Translations under genes and position numbers: made by a program
Assembly: GCA_947306035.1 (NCBI GenBank)
Contig: CAMZFG010000017.1
Span: forward strand, 1-10,836
Reading direction: 5' to 3'
Length of the DNA stretch: 10,836 bases
Source: an uncultured Clostridia bacterium
GTDB taxonomy: Bacteria; Bacillota; Clostridia; Oscillospirales; CAG-272
The notes under the pieces: generated by a model
Told to the model about the DNA's origin: nothing
What the model saw: the letters and a program-made list of their open reading frames with translations, nothing else
Databases searched by the model: none
In this document: piece by piece, positions 1 to 7,456 of the stretch
Layout of the letters: each line of letters starts with the position of its first letter
How positions within the stretch are numbered: the stretch's first letter is position 1

Positions 1-233
1 TTGACGATGGCGTACTCTTTGGCGAATTTGTTGTGGAAGCCGCGCTTCGGAAGTTTGCGGTAAAGGGGCAGCTGGCCGCCCTCAAAGCCGGGGCGCACAC
101 CGCCGCCGGAACGGGCGTTCTGACCTTTGTGGCCCTTGCCGGCGGTTTTGCCGTTGCCGGAGCCGGGGCCGCGACCTTTGCGCCAAGCGGCCTTTGCGGA
201 GCCCTCGGCGGGAGAAAGTTCATGGAGTTTCAT
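1..233 (-). CDS. rplO: 50S ribosomal protein L15, N-terminal part (cut by window edge)
   Basis: L15 (uL15) is a late-assembling large-subunit protein that binds 23S rRNA. Only the first 77 codons are inside the window; the gene continues beyond position 1. The start is the ATG at 233, with AAGGAGG eight to nine bases upstream overlapping the rpmD stop. The visible protein begins M-K-L-H-E-L and has the family's Gly/Arg/Lys-rich N-terminal extension: [19 protein letters not shown] around residues 20-38, then a [22 protein letters not shown] stretch around residues 44-66. That pattern is diagnostic of bacterial L15. It lies 14 nt after rpmD as the last visible spc-operon gene; secY would be the expected next gene but is outside the window. 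Confidence 0.97.
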   Translation of the reverse strand, partial: MKLHELSPAEGSAKAAWRKGRGPGSGNGKTAGKGHKGQNARSGGGVRPGFEGGQLPLYRKLPKRGFHNKFAKEYAIV

Positions 234-247
234 CCTTCTGTCCTCCT

Positions 248-424
248 TTACGCGTTTTCGACCTTGACAAGATGCCAGATGACCTTGATCTTGCCGGCCA
301 GAACGGCGTCGTCCTCATGAATGATGAAATCGCCGATCTTGTTCAGCCCCAACGATTTGGCGGTCGCCTTTTGATTCGGCAGCGCCGCGATGGTGCTTTT
401 GACGAGAGTTACTTTCTTTTTCAT
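248..424 (-). CDS. rpmD: 50S ribosomal protein L30
   Basis: L30 (uL30) is a small 23S rRNA-binding protein of the large subunit. The reading frame is 58 codons, the usual bacterial size (about 57-60). It begins [10 protein letters not shown] and carries the family pattern of a basic beta strand, then an [11 protein letters not shown] helix (residues 20-30), and ends with V-I-W-H-L-V-K-V. A strong AAGGAGG sits before the ATG at 424, overlapping the rpsE stop. It lies 12 nt after rpsE and 14 nt before rplO, in the canonical spc order rpsE-rpmD-rplO. L30 is absent in some bacterial lineages, so its presence here is informative. There is nothing unusual in the sequence. Confidence 0.95.
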   Translation of the reverse strand: MKKKVTLVKSTIAALPNQKATAKSLGLNKIGDFIIHEDDAVLAGKIKVIWHLVKVENA

Positions 425-436
425 GGCGAACCCTCC

Positions 437-940
437 TTATGCCTTGACCTGCTCGACGCTGATGTCGCGGATCTTGGCCACTTCATCGGCGCAGCGCAGG
501 GATTTCAGTCCCTCAACGGTCGCTTTGACCACGTTGGCGGGGTTGTTGGAGCGCAGGCACTTGGCACGAATGTTCTTGATGCCGGCCAGCTCCAGCACGA
601 AACGCACACCGCCGCCGGCGATGATGCCGGTACCGGGGGCGGCGGGCTTGAGCAGGACCTTGCCTGCGCCGAACTCGCCGATGACCTCGTGCGGAATGGT
701 CGTTCCCTTGAGGGAGACGGTGATCATATTCTTTTTAGCGTCCTCAATGCCCTTGCGGATGGCCTCGGGCACTTCAGCCGCTTTTCCGAGTCCTACACCG
801 ATATGGCCTTTGCCGTCGCCCACCGCCATGATCGCGGCAAAGCGGGCGATACGACCACCTTTAACGGTCTTGGAAACACGGTTGAGCGCGATGAGCTGTT
901 CTTTGTATTCCTGCTCCGCGTCATTTCTTCTGTAAGCCAT
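437..940 (-). CDS. rpsE: 30S ribosomal protein S5
   Basis: S5 (uS5) is a small-subunit protein near the decoding centre, important for accuracy; changes in its N-terminal loop give spectinomycin resistance in other bacteria. The 167-residue product matches the family length. The N-terminal double-stranded-RNA-binding-like domain holds V-K-G-G-R (26-30), A-V-G-D-G-K-G (39-45) and the [12 protein letters not shown] segment (52-63). The C-terminal domain has the glycine-rich [12 protein letters not shown] (102-113) and [10 protein letters not shown] (136-145). The frame could extend eight codons upstream to 964, but the ATG at 940 follows AGGAGGAATAAC and matches the family N-terminus, so I use it. 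A 51-nt gap with a 7-bp inverted repeat precedes it. Confidence 0.98.
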   Translation of the reverse strand: MAYRRNDAEQEYKEQLIALNRVSKTVKGGRIARFAAIMAVGDGKGHIGVGLGKAAEVPEAIRKGIEDAKKNMITVSLKGTTIPHEVIGEFGAGKVLLKPAAPGTGIIAGGGVRFVLELAGIKNIRAKCLRSNNPANVVKATVEGLKSLRCADEVAKIRDISVEQVKA

Positions 941-957
941 GTTATTCCTCCTTGATG

Positions 958-976
958 TGTTCAAACGAGTTGAACA
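958..976 (-). promoter_or_regulatory. Intercistronic stem-loop before rpsE
   Basis: In the rplR-rpsE gap the transcript contains a perfect 7-bp inverted repeat, UGUUCAA and UUGAACA, around a five-base loop (positions 965-969). It ends five bases before the AGGAGG of rpsE. No U tract follows, so it is not an ordinary terminator. A role in RNA processing, mRNA stability or protein binding is inference. Confidence 0.5.
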
Positions 977-991
977 GTGTACAAACCGGAC

Positions 992-1351
992 TCAGAACTT
1001 CAGGCCGCCCTCGCGAGCGCCTTCAGCCAGTTCCGATACACGTCCGTGATAAAGATAGCCGCCACGGTCGAAAACGACCTCGGTGATACCCTTTTTGACA
1101 GCGCGCTCCGCCAGGGTCTTGCCCACGACGCGAGCCGCCGCCTTGTTGCTGCCGATGCCCTCAAACGTCTTTTCCAGGGTGGATGCGGCAACCAGCGTGA
1201 CGCCTGCCACGTCGTCGATGATCTGGGCGCTGATGTTCGCGTTGGAGCGATACACGGCCAGACGCGGACGCTCGGCGGTGCCGGAGATCTTGGCTCTGAC
1301 TCTCTTATGTCTCTTGAGACGGGCCTCGTTGCTGTCTTTTCTCGATACCAT
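992..1351 (-). CDS. rplR: 50S ribosomal protein L18
   Basis: L18 (uL18) binds 5S rRNA and, together with L5, docks it onto the central protuberance of the large subunit. The 119-residue protein has the basic N-terminus (R-L-K-R-H-K-R-V-R, 11-19), the [14 protein letters not shown] segment (24-37), the conserved A-Q-I-I-D-D strand (42-47) and the C-terminal [12 protein letters not shown] motif (94-105). Length and end (G-L-K-F) are typical. The ATG at 1351 has AAAGGAG about nine bases upstream. The gene follows rplF by 18 nt and is separated from rpsE by a longer gap than is usual in this operon. Identification is secure. Confidence 0.98.
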   Translation of the reverse strand: MVSRKDSNEARLKRHKRVRAKISGTAERPRLAVYRSNANISAQIIDDVAGVTLVAASTLEKTFEGIGSNKAAARVVGKTLAERAVKKGITEVVFDRGGYLYHGRVSELAEGAREGGLKF

Positions 1352-1369
1352 TTCGATCCACTCCTTTCC

Positions 1370-1930
1370 TTATTTACCGGTCTTGCCGGCTTTACGACGA
1401 ATGTGCTCGTCGGCATATTTGACGCCCTTGCCATGGTAGGGTTCGGGCGGTCTCTTGCCGCGGATGACCGCGGCGATCTGACCGACGGCCTGCTTGTCGT
1501 TGCCTTTGATCACGATGGTGTTGGGGTTGGGGACCTCAAAGGTGATGCCTTCGGGTTCAGCCACGACCAGCGCGTTCTGGGGCAGACCGTTCACAAGCGA
1601 ATGGCCCAGGTACAGCTGCAGATTTTTGCCCTGCTTGACCACTTTGTAGCCGACGCCCACGATCTCAAGGGTCTTGGAAAAACCGTCGGTCACGCCCACC
1701 ACCATGTTGTGGATGAGCGCGCGGGTCAGGCCGTGCAGGCTTCTGGTCTCTTTTTCGTCATCGGGGCGGGTGACCAGCACTTCGCTGCCCTCCACCTTGA
1801 TGGTGAGCATGGGCTGGAAAGTCTGGGTCAGCGTGCCGCGGGGCCCTTTGACGGTGACGACGTTGCCCTCGCCCACGGTCACGGTCACACCGGCCGGGAT
1901 ATTGACGGGCATTCTACCGATTCTCGACAT
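1370..1930 (-). CDS. rplF: 50S ribosomal protein L6
   Basis: L6 (uL6) is a two-domain large-subunit protein near the sarcin-ricin loop and the factor-binding site. The product has 186 residues against a usual 176-180; the extra length is a basic C-terminal tail ending A-G-K-T-G-K. It begins M-S-R-I-G-R-M-P-V-N-I-P, as expected, has the V-T-V-K-G-P-R-G strand (25-32) and the conserved G-V-G-Y-K segment (92-96), and ends with the family signature R-P-P-E-P-Y-H-G-K-G-V-K-Y (160-172). The ATG at 1930 is preceded by TAAGGAGGT. It follows rpsH by 14 nt and precedes rplR by 18 nt. Confidence 0.98.
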   Translation of the reverse strand: MSRIGRMPVNIPAGVTVTVGEGNVVTVKGPRGTLTQTFQPMLTIKVEGSEVLVTRPDDEKETRSLHGLTRALIHNMVVGVTDGFSKTLEIVGVGYKVVKQGKNLQLYLGHSLVNGLPQNALVVAEPEGITFEVPNPNTIVIKGNDKQAVGQIAAVIRGKRPPEPYHGKGVKYADEHIRRKAGKTGK

Positions 1931-1944
1931 AGTTCTCTACCTCC

Positions 1945-2343
1945 TTACCAGACAAAGGCGAGCACTTCGCCGCCGATCTTCAGTTCGCGGGCCTTTTTGT
2001 CGGTCATAAGGCCTTTGGAAGTGGAGATGATGGCGATGCCGAGACCGTTCATCACTTTGGGCATATCCTCGTAGCCGGCGTAGATACGCAGACCGGGTTT
2101 GGAAACGCGGCGCAGACCGCGAATGACCTTCTGTTTGCCGGCCGTGTACTTCAGCGTGACGCGAATGACGCCCTGTTTGCCGTCTTCGACGACCTGATAG
2201 CCCTTGACGTAACCTTCGGCTGTCAGGATGTCGGCAATGGATTTTTTCATGTTGGAAGCCGGAATGTCGACCGTAGCGTGCTTTGCGTCGCTGGCATTGC
2301 GGATACGGGTGAGCATATCGGCGATCACATCGGACATTTGCAT
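1945..2343 (-). CDS. rpsH: 30S ribosomal protein S8
   Basis: S8 (uS8) is a primary 16S rRNA-binding protein (helix 21) and, in Escherichia coli, the translational repressor of the spc operon. The 132-residue product has the family length. The N-terminal [11 protein letters not shown] helix (7-17), the central [13 protein letters not shown] (76-88) and the C-terminal [12 protein letters not shown] (100-111) are all present. The residue before I-A-D-M-L is Val where many homologues have Pro. The frame is open for 20 more codons upstream, but the ATG at 2343 lies nine bases after AGGAGG and gives the normal M-Q-M-S-D start; the ATG at 2337 is a less likely alternative. An unusually long 132-nt gap precedes it. 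Confidence 0.97.
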   Translation of the reverse strand: MQMSDVIADMLTRIRNASDAKHATVDIPASNMKKSIADILTAEGYVKGYQVVEDGKQGVIRVTLKYTAGKQKVIRGLRRVSKPGLRIYAGYEDMPKVMNGLGIAIISTSKGLMTDKKARELKIGGEVLAFVW

Positions 2344-2362
2344 GGAATAATTCCTCCTTATT

Positions 2363-2436
2363 GCAAGGTATTTTCTCTTGCTGCCGGCGCTGCCGGCGGC
2401 CAATCGGCGGTTAAATCCAACTCCCTTTCGGGTCGG
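2363..2436 (-). promoter_or_regulatory. Cluster of three short stem-loops in the rpsN-rpsH gap
   Basis: The 132-nt untranslated gap before rpsH holds three inverted repeats on the transcript strand. First, CCGA-CCC with a GAAA (GNRA-type) tetraloop and GGG-AG-UUGG, which has a two-base bulge (2417-2436). Second, GCCGGC twice around a three-base loop (2383-2397). Third, GCAAG and CUUGC around nine bases (2363-2381), ending about 14 nt before the AGGAGG of rpsH. I see no reading frame with a ribosome binding site in the gap. A link to S8 autoregulation is inference from the position only. Confidence 0.45.
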
Positions 2437-2475
2437 TCTGATTTCCTGCCGAGTGCTGGGGGATGGGGACGCCTG

Positions 2476-2661
2476 TTACCAGGAGGCCTTTCTCACGCCC
2501 GGGATCTCGCCCTTGTAGGCGAGGTTGCGGAAGCAGATGCGGCAGATGCCGAACTTACGCAGGTACGCGTGCGGACGGCCGCAGATCTTGCACCTGGTGT
2601 AGGCGCGGGTCGAGAACTTGGGGGTTCTCTGCTGTTTGAGGATCATCGATTTCTTTGCCAT
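2476..2661 (-). CDS. rpsN: 30S ribosomal protein S14, short zinc-binding type
   Basis: S14 (uS14) belongs to the 3' (head) domain of the small subunit. This is the 61-residue type Z (C+) form with a zinc ribbon, Cys24-x2-Cys27 and Cys40-x2-Cys43, in the context [10 protein letters not shown] and G-I-C-R-I-C-F-R. The C-terminus [11 protein letters not shown] is the standard end. In Firmicutes the zinc form is encoded in the spc cluster, while a longer zinc-free paralogue, when present, is elsewhere and induced by zinc limitation; no paralogue is in this window. ATG at 2661 follows GGGAGG. The gene is 18 nt after rplE, and the unusually long 132-nt gap to rpsH begins after its stop. Confidence 0.98.
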   Translation of the reverse strand: MAKKSMILKQQRTPKFSTRAYTRCKICGRPHAYLRKFGICRICFRNLAYKGEIPGVRKASW

Positions 2662-2679
2662 TTTCTCTTACCTCCCGGA

Positions 2680-3219
2680 TTATTGCGCAAAGGGAGCGCC
2701 CATCAGACGGAGCAGCTCTCTGGCTTCGGCGTCGGTCCGTGCCGTGGTGACGAAGCAGATGTCCATGCCGCGGATCTTTTCGACTTTGTCGTACTCGATC
2801 TCGGGGAAGATCAGCTGCTCTTTGAGGCCGAGCGAGTAGTTGCCGCGGCCGTCAAACGCGTTGGGATTGATGCCCTTGAAGTCGCGCACACGAGGAAGCG
2901 CGAAGTTGAAGAGACGATCCATGAATTCATACATACGGTCGCCGCGCAGCGTCACTTTGGCGCCGATCTTCATGCCCTGACGGATCTTGAAGTTGGCCAC
3001 GGACTTTTTGGCGGTGGTCGGAACGGCCTTTTGACCGGTGATGATGGACAGATCGCGCATGATGTTGTCGATCACCTTGGTGTTGTCCTTGGCGTCGCCC
3101 GCACCGATGTTGACCACGATCTTGTCGAATTTGGGGATCTGCATCACGCTGGAATAAGCGTATTGCTTCATCAGAGCGGGAGCGACCTGTTCTTTATAGT
3201 AGTCTTTCAGTCTTGCCAT
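2680..3219 (-). CDS. rplE: 50S ribosomal protein L5
   Basis: L5 (uL5) binds 5S rRNA and helps form the central protuberance and an intersubunit bridge. The 179-residue length is exactly that of Bacillus-type L5. Visible family segments are the N-terminal L-K-D-Y-Y-K-E (4-10), [13 protein letters not shown] (29-41), the [11 protein letters not shown] stretch (70-80), G-A-K-V-T-L-R-G (86-93), and the C-terminal [12 protein letters not shown] (148-159). The frame is open 33 codons further upstream, inside rplX, but the ATG at 3219 lies nine bases after GGAGG and gives the normal N-terminus. It follows rplX by 14 nt and precedes rpsN by 18 nt. Confidence 0.98.
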   Translation of the reverse strand: MARLKDYYKEQVAPALMKQYAYSSVMQIPKFDKIVVNIGAGDAKDNTKVIDNIMRDLSIITGQKAVPTTAKKSVANFKIRQGMKIGAKVTLRGDRMYEFMDRLFNFALPRVRDFKGINPNAFDGRGNYSLGLKEQLIFPEIEYDKVEKIRGMDICFVTTARTDAEARELLRLMGAPFAQ

Positions 3220-3233
3220 GACGCTCTCCCTCC

Positions 3234-3548
3234 TTACAGTTTCGTGCCGCACTTGGCGCACACACGGACTTTTTTGTCGCCCTCGGTCGCGATCTTGACA
3301 CGCACGCCCTGCCCGCACTTGGAGCAGTAAAGCGCCACTTTCGAGGCGTAGAGCGCGCCCTCGGCCTCAATGATGCCGCCGGTCTCGCCCTGCTTGCGGG
3401 GTTTGACGTGTTTCTTGATCATGTTGGCGCCTTTGACGATCACTTTGCCCTCGCCGGGAGCGACGGCCACGACCTCGCCTTTGGTGCCTTTGTCATCGCC
3501 GGAAAGGATGATGACGGTGTCGCCTTTTTTAATATGAAGCGTATTCAT
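3234..3548 (-). CDS. rplX: 50S ribosomal protein L24, four-cysteine type
   Basis: L24 (uL24) is an assembly-initiating large-subunit protein that lies near the polypeptide exit. The 104-residue product has an N-terminal KOW domain: [20 protein letters not shown] (7-26), then [11 protein letters not shown] (40-50). The C-terminal half carries two CxxC pairs, Cys75-x2-Cys78 and Cys97-x2-Cys100, in C-S-K-C-G and C-A-K-C-G. This is the expected arrangement for a zinc knuckle, found in many Firmicutes L24 but absent in enterobacteria. ATG at 3548 follows AGGAGG. It lies 13 nt after rplN and 14 nt before rplE. Confidence 0.97.
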   Translation of the reverse strand: MNTLHIKKGDTVIILSGDDKGTKGEVVAVAPGEGKVIVKGANMIKKHVKPRKQGETGGIIEAEGALYASKVALYCSKCGQGVRVKIATEGDKKVRVCAKCGTKL

Positions 3549-3561
3549 GCCCGTATCCTCC

Positions 3562-3930
3562 TCACAGCACTTCGGGTGCCAGCGACAGGATCTTGAGATA
3601 GTCCTTGTCGCGCAGTTCGCGCGCCACAGGCCCGAAGATACGGGTCCCGCGGGGCGTTTTGTCGTCTTTGATGATCACCGCGGCGTTCTCGTCAAACTTG
3701 ATATACGAACCGTCGGCCCGTTTGAGGCCGTGCACGGAGCGCACGATCACAGCTTTGACGACTTCGCCTTTTTTCGCCATGCCGCCGGCCGAGGCCTTTT
3801 TGACACAAGCGACCACCACGTCACCGATGTTGGCGTAGCGGCGGCCGGAACCGCCCAGCACGCGAATGCACATCAGTTCTTTCGCACCGGTGTTATCGGC
3901 AACCTTCATCAATGTTTGTTGCTGAATCAC
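3562..3930 (-). CDS. rplN: 50S ribosomal protein L14 (GTG start)
   Basis: L14 (uL14) is a highly conserved protein at the subunit interface that contacts 23S and 16S rRNA and is the docking site of the silencing factor RsfS. The 122-residue length is standard. The N-terminus M-I-Q-Q-Q-T, the V-A-D-N-T-G-A-K segment (10-17), C-I-R-V-L-G-G-S (21-28), the V-K-A-V-I-V-R (58-64) strand and the C-terminal F-G-P-V-A-R-E-L-R (98-106) are diagnostic. The start codon is GTG at 3930, eight bases after GGAGG; no ATG gives the conserved M-I-Q start, so the GTG is certain enough. It is one of two non-ATG starts in the window. A 61-nt gap with a stem-loop and a direct repeat precedes it. Confidence 0.98.
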   Translation of the reverse strand: MIQQQTLMKVADNTGAKELMCIRVLGGSGRRYANIGDVVVACVKKASAGGMAKKGEVVKAVIVRSVHGLKRADGSYIKFDENAAVIIKDDKTPRGTRIFGPVARELRDKDYLKILSLAPEVL

Positions 3931-3941
3931 TTTTGTTTCCT

Positions 3942-3977
3942 CCTACTGTTTCGGTACGCTTCGACGTACCTACTGTT
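3942..3977 (-). repeat. 9-bp direct repeat flanking a stem-loop, rpsQ-rplN gap
   Basis: On the transcript strand AACAGTAGG occurs twice, at 3969-3977 and 3942-3950. Between and partly within the copies is an inverted repeat, GGTACG and CGTACC (3965-3970 and 3953-3958), with a six-base loop; its arm shares two bases with the upstream repeat copy. The downstream repeat copy runs directly into the GGAGG of rplN, so the ribosome binding site is partly duplicated upstream of the stem. The element sits in a gap that is only about 13-18 nt at most other junctions of this operon. Function is unknown. Confidence 0.55.
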
Positions 3978-3991
3978 AGAATTCTGCGAAA

Positions 3992-4252
3992 TTATTTCGC
4001 TTTTTCAATGATTTGGGTCACGCGCCATCTCTTGGTCTTGGACAAGGGACGGGTCTCCATGACCTCCACACGGTCGCCGACGCCGCAGGCGTTCTCTTCG
4101 TCGTGGGCGTGAACTTTCAGTGTGTGCTTGACGATTTTGCCGTAAACGGGGTGCTTGACGTTGTCCTCGATGGCGACCACGACGGTCTTATCCATTTTGG
4201 AGCTGACGACCAGACCGACTCTCGTTTTTCTCAGCGTTCTTTCTTCAGTCAT
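3992..4252 (-). CDS. rpsQ: 30S ribosomal protein S17
   Basis: S17 (uS17) is a primary 16S rRNA-binding protein of the OB-fold type that helps nucleate the body of the small subunit. The 86-residue length is normal. The N-terminal [19 protein letters not shown] (8-26), the H-P-V-Y-G-K-I-V segment (34-41) with its basic continuation, and the C-terminal [15 protein letters not shown] (62-76) are the family landmarks. ATG at 4252 follows AAGGAGG. It lies 13 nt after rpmC and 61 nt before rplN, in the canonical rpmC-rpsQ-rplN order. Confidence 0.98.
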   Translation of the reverse strand: MTEERTLRKTRVGLVVSSKMDKTVVVAIEDNVKHPVYGKIVKHTLKVHAHDEENACGVGDRVEVMETRPLSKTKRWRVTQIIEKAK

Positions 4253-4265
4253 GTCGGTTCCCTCC

Positions 4266-4454
4266 TTATGCGTTCTTCTGGTTGAGAACGGTCATCACGC
4301 GGGCAATGTCGCGCTTGACGTCCACGATCCTGTGGGGGTTGTCAAGCTGGTTGATCGCGTGCTGGAAGCGGAGGTTGAAAAGCTCGGCTTTGAGTTCCTT
4401 GAGCTTCGCGTTAAGCTCTTCGGCGCTCATCTTGTTCAGTTCTGCAGCCTTCAT
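4266..4454 (-). CDS. rpmC: 50S ribosomal protein L29
   Basis: L29 (uL29) is a two-helix antiparallel protein beside L23 at the polypeptide tunnel exit. The 62-residue product has the usual size and the family core E-L-F-N-L-R-F-Q (24-31), preceded by a charged helix rich in Glu, Leu and Lys and followed by [14 protein letters not shown] (39-52). Its ATG at 4454 lies three bases after the rplP stop codon, so its GGGGAGGG ribosome binding site is inside the end of rplP; translational coupling with rplP is likely (inference). It precedes rpsQ by 13 nt. Confidence 0.97.
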   Translation of the reverse strand: MKAAELNKMSAEELNAKLKELKAELFNLRFQHAINQLDNPHRIVDVKRDIARVMTVLNQKNA

Positions 4455-4457
4455 CGC

Positions 4458-4877
4458 TTAACCCTCCCCGTTTTCTTTTTGAATGAACTTGGTCTTGATC
4501 GGCAGTTTGTGGCCGGCCAGACGCATGGCTTCTTTGGCGATCTCCTCGTCGACGCCGTCCATCTCGAACATCACTCTGCCCGGTTTGACGACGGCCACCC
4601 AGTACTCGGGCGAACCTTTACCGGAACCCATACGGGTCTCGGCAGGCTTCTCGGTGATGGGCTTGTCGGGAAAGATCTTGATCCAGACCTGACCGCCGCG
4701 CTTGGTGTAACGCGTCATGGCGATACGAGCCGCCTCGATCTGGTTGCTGGTGATCCAGGCCGGCTCCAGGGCGACGAGGCCGTAGGAACCGTTGGAAAGC
4801 GTGTTGCCGCGCATGGCTTTGCCTTTCAGGCGGCCGCGCTGCACACGACGGTATTTGACTCTCTTGGGCATCAACAT
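4458..4877 (-). CDS. rplP: 50S ribosomal protein L16
   Basis: L16 (uL16) is a late-assembling protein near the A-site tRNA elbow and the peptidyl transferase centre. The 139 residues fit the family (136-144). Landmarks are [11 protein letters not shown] (1-11), [16 protein letters not shown] (41-56), [14 protein letters not shown] (60-73), [10 protein letters not shown] (82-91) and the H-K-L-P-I-K-T-K-F (123-131) end. I keep the ATG at 4877 because the M-L-(M/L)-P-K-R start is the rule in Firmicutes; the ATG at 4871 would remove two residues. Only one base separates the rpsC stop from this start, so coupled translation is likely. Confidence 0.97.
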   Translation of the reverse strand: MLMPKRVKYRRVQRGRLKGKAMRGNTLSNGSYGLVALEPAWITSNQIEAARIAMTRYTKRGGQVWIKIFPDKPITEKPAETRMGSGKGSPEYWVAVVKPGRVMFEMDGVDEEIAKEAMRLAGHKLPIKTKFIQKENGEG

Positions 4878-4878
4878 A

Positions 4879-5649
<771 letters not shown>

Positions 5650-5666
5650 ACTGAACTGTTACCTCC

Positions 5667-6002
5667 TTATTCTCTTTCTTTCACAACCATGGTGACATGG
5701 CTGGATCTCTTGAGGATGCGGTCTGCGCTGCCTTTGGCGCGGGGCATGATGCGTTTCATCGTGGGGCCCGGGCACACAAAGCATTCGCTGACGTACAGTT
5801 TCGAAGGATCCATGTGGAAATTGTTTTCGGCGTTGGCGATCGCGCTCTTCAGCAGCTTGATCAGATATTCCGACGCGCCTCTCTGGGTGTTTTTGAGAAT
5901 GCCCATGGCAACGTCCGCATCTTTGCCGCGGATCAGGTCAAGCACAAGGCCGACCTTGCGGGGGGAGATGCGCGCATATCTCAAATATGCTTTTGCTTCC
6001 AT
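5667..6002 (-). CDS. rplV: 50S ribosomal protein L22
   Basis: L22 (uL22) has a globular part near the tunnel exit and a long beta hairpin that lines the exit-tunnel constriction; changes in that hairpin affect macrolide action. I use the ATG at 6002 (111 residues, M-E-A-K-A). An ATG two codons upstream (6008) is only two bases from GGAGG, too close, while 6002 is eight bases away and aligns with the M-Q-A-K-A start of Bacillus subtilis L22. Landmarks are R-I-S-P-R-K (11-16), L-D-L-I-R-G-K (21-27), L-K-S-A-I-A-N-A-E-N (51-60) and the hairpin G-P-T-M-K-R-I-M-P-R-A-K-G-S-A (79-93), then I-L-K-R-S-S-H (96-102). No obvious insertion is seen in the hairpin. It follows rpsS by 14 nt. Confidence 0.96.
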   Translation of the reverse strand: MEAKAYLRYARISPRKVGLVLDLIRGKDADVAMGILKNTQRGASEYLIKLLKSAIANAENNFHMDPSKLYVSECFVCPGPTMKRIMPRAKGSADRILKRSSHVTMVVKERE

Positions 6003-6016
6003 TTTCATTTCCTCCC

Positions 6017-6298
6017 TTACTTCGCGGTGTTGGCGGTCTTGGAACCGGAGTGGCCGCGGAACGTGCGGGTGGGAGCAAACTCACCCAGTTTGTGACCGAC
6101 CATATCCTCGGTGATATAGACCGGCACGTGTTTTCTGCCGTCATGCACGGCAATGGTGTGACCCACAAACTCCGGGAAAATGGTGGAGGCGCGGGACCAG
6201 GTCTTGATGACCTTTTTCTCGTTCTTCTCGTTCATAGCGCAAATACGCGTGTAGAGTTTCTCCTCGACGTAGGGCGCTTTTTTCAAACTTCTGCTCAT
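6017..6298 (-). CDS. rpsS: 30S ribosomal protein S19
   Basis: S19 (uS19) forms a complex with S13 in the small-subunit head and contacts the A-site finger of 23S rRNA. The 93-residue product has the usual length. It begins [11 protein letters not shown] (1-11), contains [22 protein letters not shown] (33-54) and the C-terminal signature [16 protein letters not shown] (68-83). ATG at 6298 has GGAGG ten bases upstream. It lies 15 nt after rplB and 14 nt before rplV, as in all S10 operons of this type. Confidence 0.98.
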   Translation of the reverse strand: MSRSLKKAPYVEEKLYTRICAMNEKNEKKVIKTWSRASTIFPEFVGHTIAVHDGRKHVPVYITEDMVGHKLGEFAPTRTFRGHSGSKTANTAK

Positions 6299-6313
6299 AC
6301 TCGATGTGCCTCC

Positions 6314-7144
6314 TTACTTCGCGTTTCTGCGTTTGACGATGAACTTGTCGGTCCTCGCCTTCTTGTTGCGGGTCTTGTAACCCATGGCGGGCTTGCCCCA
6401 CGGGGTCACGGGCGAGGGACGGCCGATAGGCGATTTGCCTTCGCCGCCGCCGTGCGGGTGATCGACGGGGTTCATGACGGAGCCGCGCACGGTGGGGCGG
6501 AAGCCCTTGTGACGGGTCTTACCGGCTTTGCCCACCTTGACGGTGTCGTGCTCAATGTTGCCGACCTGGCCGATGCTGGCTTTGCAGTCGAGGCGGATGA
6601 TGCGCACCTCGCCGGAGGGCAGACGCACCTGCGCCATGCCGTTCTCCTTGGCGATCAGCTGCGCGAACACGCCGGCCGAACGGGCCAGCTGCGCGCCCTT
6701 GCCGGGATACAGCTCGATGTTGTGGATCATGGTACCGACGGGAATGTTGGCCACGGGCAAGGTGTTGCCGGGCTTGATGTCGGCGTCGGCGCCGGCGTAC
6801 ACTTTATCGCCCACCGAGAGACCGACAGGCGCGATGACGTAGCTCTTGACGCCCGCGTCGTTCTGCAAGAGAGCGATATAAGCGCTGCGGTTGGGGTCGT
6901 ACTCGATACCGACGACGGTGGCCGGCGTGGCGTCGGCGCGCTTGAAGTCGATGATGCGGTACTTTTTCTTGTTGCCGCCGCCGCGATGGCGAACGGTGAT
7001 GCGGCCGTAGCTGTTGCGGCCGGCGTGCTTTTTCTTGATGACGATCAGGTTTTTCTCGGGCGTGAACTTGGTCAGCTCCTCGAAAGTGGGAACGGTCATC
7101 TGGCGTCTTGCCGGAGTCGTCGGCTTATACTTGAATGTTGGCAT
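6314..7144 (-). CDS. rplB: 50S ribosomal protein L2
   Basis: L2 (uL2) is a large, highly conserved 23S rRNA-binding protein needed for subunit association and peptidyl transferase activity. The 276-residue length is standard. The N-terminal OB-fold part includes [14 protein letters not shown] (37-50) and R-H-R-G-G-G-N-K-K (52-60). The SH3-like part includes the G-T-M-I-H-N-I-E (137-144) strand. The C-terminal loop carries [13 protein letters not shown] (224-236), with the histidine at 229 that corresponds to the essential His229 studied in Escherichia coli. ATG at 7144 follows GGGAGG. It lies 18 nt after rplW and 15 nt before rpsS. Confidence 0.99.
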   Translation of the reverse strand: MPTFKYKPTTPARRQMTVPTFEELTKFTPEKNLIVIKKKHAGRNSYGRITVRHRGGGNKKKYRIIDFKRADATPATVVGIEYDPNRSAYIALLQNDAGVKSYVIAPVGLSVGDKVYAGADADIKPGNTLPVANIPVGTMIHNIELYPGKGAQLARSAGVFAQLIAKENGMAQVRLPSGEVRIIRLDCKASIGQVGNIEHDTVKVGKAGKTRHKGFRPTVRGSVMNPVDHPHGGGEGKSPIGRPSPVTPWGKPAMGYKTRNKKARTDKFIVKRRNAK

Positions 7145-7162
7145 TTTCTAAACCTCCCGCTC

Positions 7163-7456
7163 TTACTTCATGCCATCGAAGAACTCGATGGTCTTGGAGT
7201 CGGCCGTCAGCGTGACAATGGCTTTTTTCCACTCGGCGGTATAGCCCGAATGAACGCCCATGCGCTTGGGTTTTCTCTTCATGTTGATGGTGTTGACGTC
7301 AGCCACTTTGACTTTGAACATCTCCTCCACCGCGTGCGCGATGTCGGGTTTGGTGGCGTTCTTCTGCACCTTGAACACATACTTCTTGGCGTCGAGCATA
7401 TCCATGCTCGCTTCCGAGATGATCGGCTTCATGATGATGTCTTCTACCATTCTCAT
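7163..7456 (-). CDS. rplW: 50S ribosomal protein L23
   Basis: L23 (uL23) sits at the polypeptide exit and is the docking site for trigger factor and the signal recognition particle. The 97-residue product fits the family. Landmarks are D-I-I-M-K-P-I-I-S-E (6-15), K-Y-V-F-K-V (25-30), A-T-K-P-D-I-A-H-A-V-E-E-M-F (34-47), V-K-V-A-D-V-N-T (49-56) and K-R-K-P-K-R-M-G (60-67). The ATG at 7456 overlaps the last base of the rplD stop (TAATG) and lies ten bases after GGAGG; an ATG at 7450 is a poorer alternative because of spacing. The one-base overlap implies translational coupling to rplD. Confidence 0.97.
   Translation of the reverse strand: MRMVEDIIMKPIISEASMDMLDAKKYVFKVQKNATKPDIAHAVEEMFKVKVADVNTINMKRKPKRMGVHSGYTAEWKKAIVTLTADSKTIEFFDGMK

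Noticed and set aside
6003..6008. ATG at 6008 as the rplV start, adding two residues.
   Set aside because: Only two bases separate GGAGG from this ATG, whereas the ATG at 6002 has eight and matches the Bacillus L22 N-terminus.
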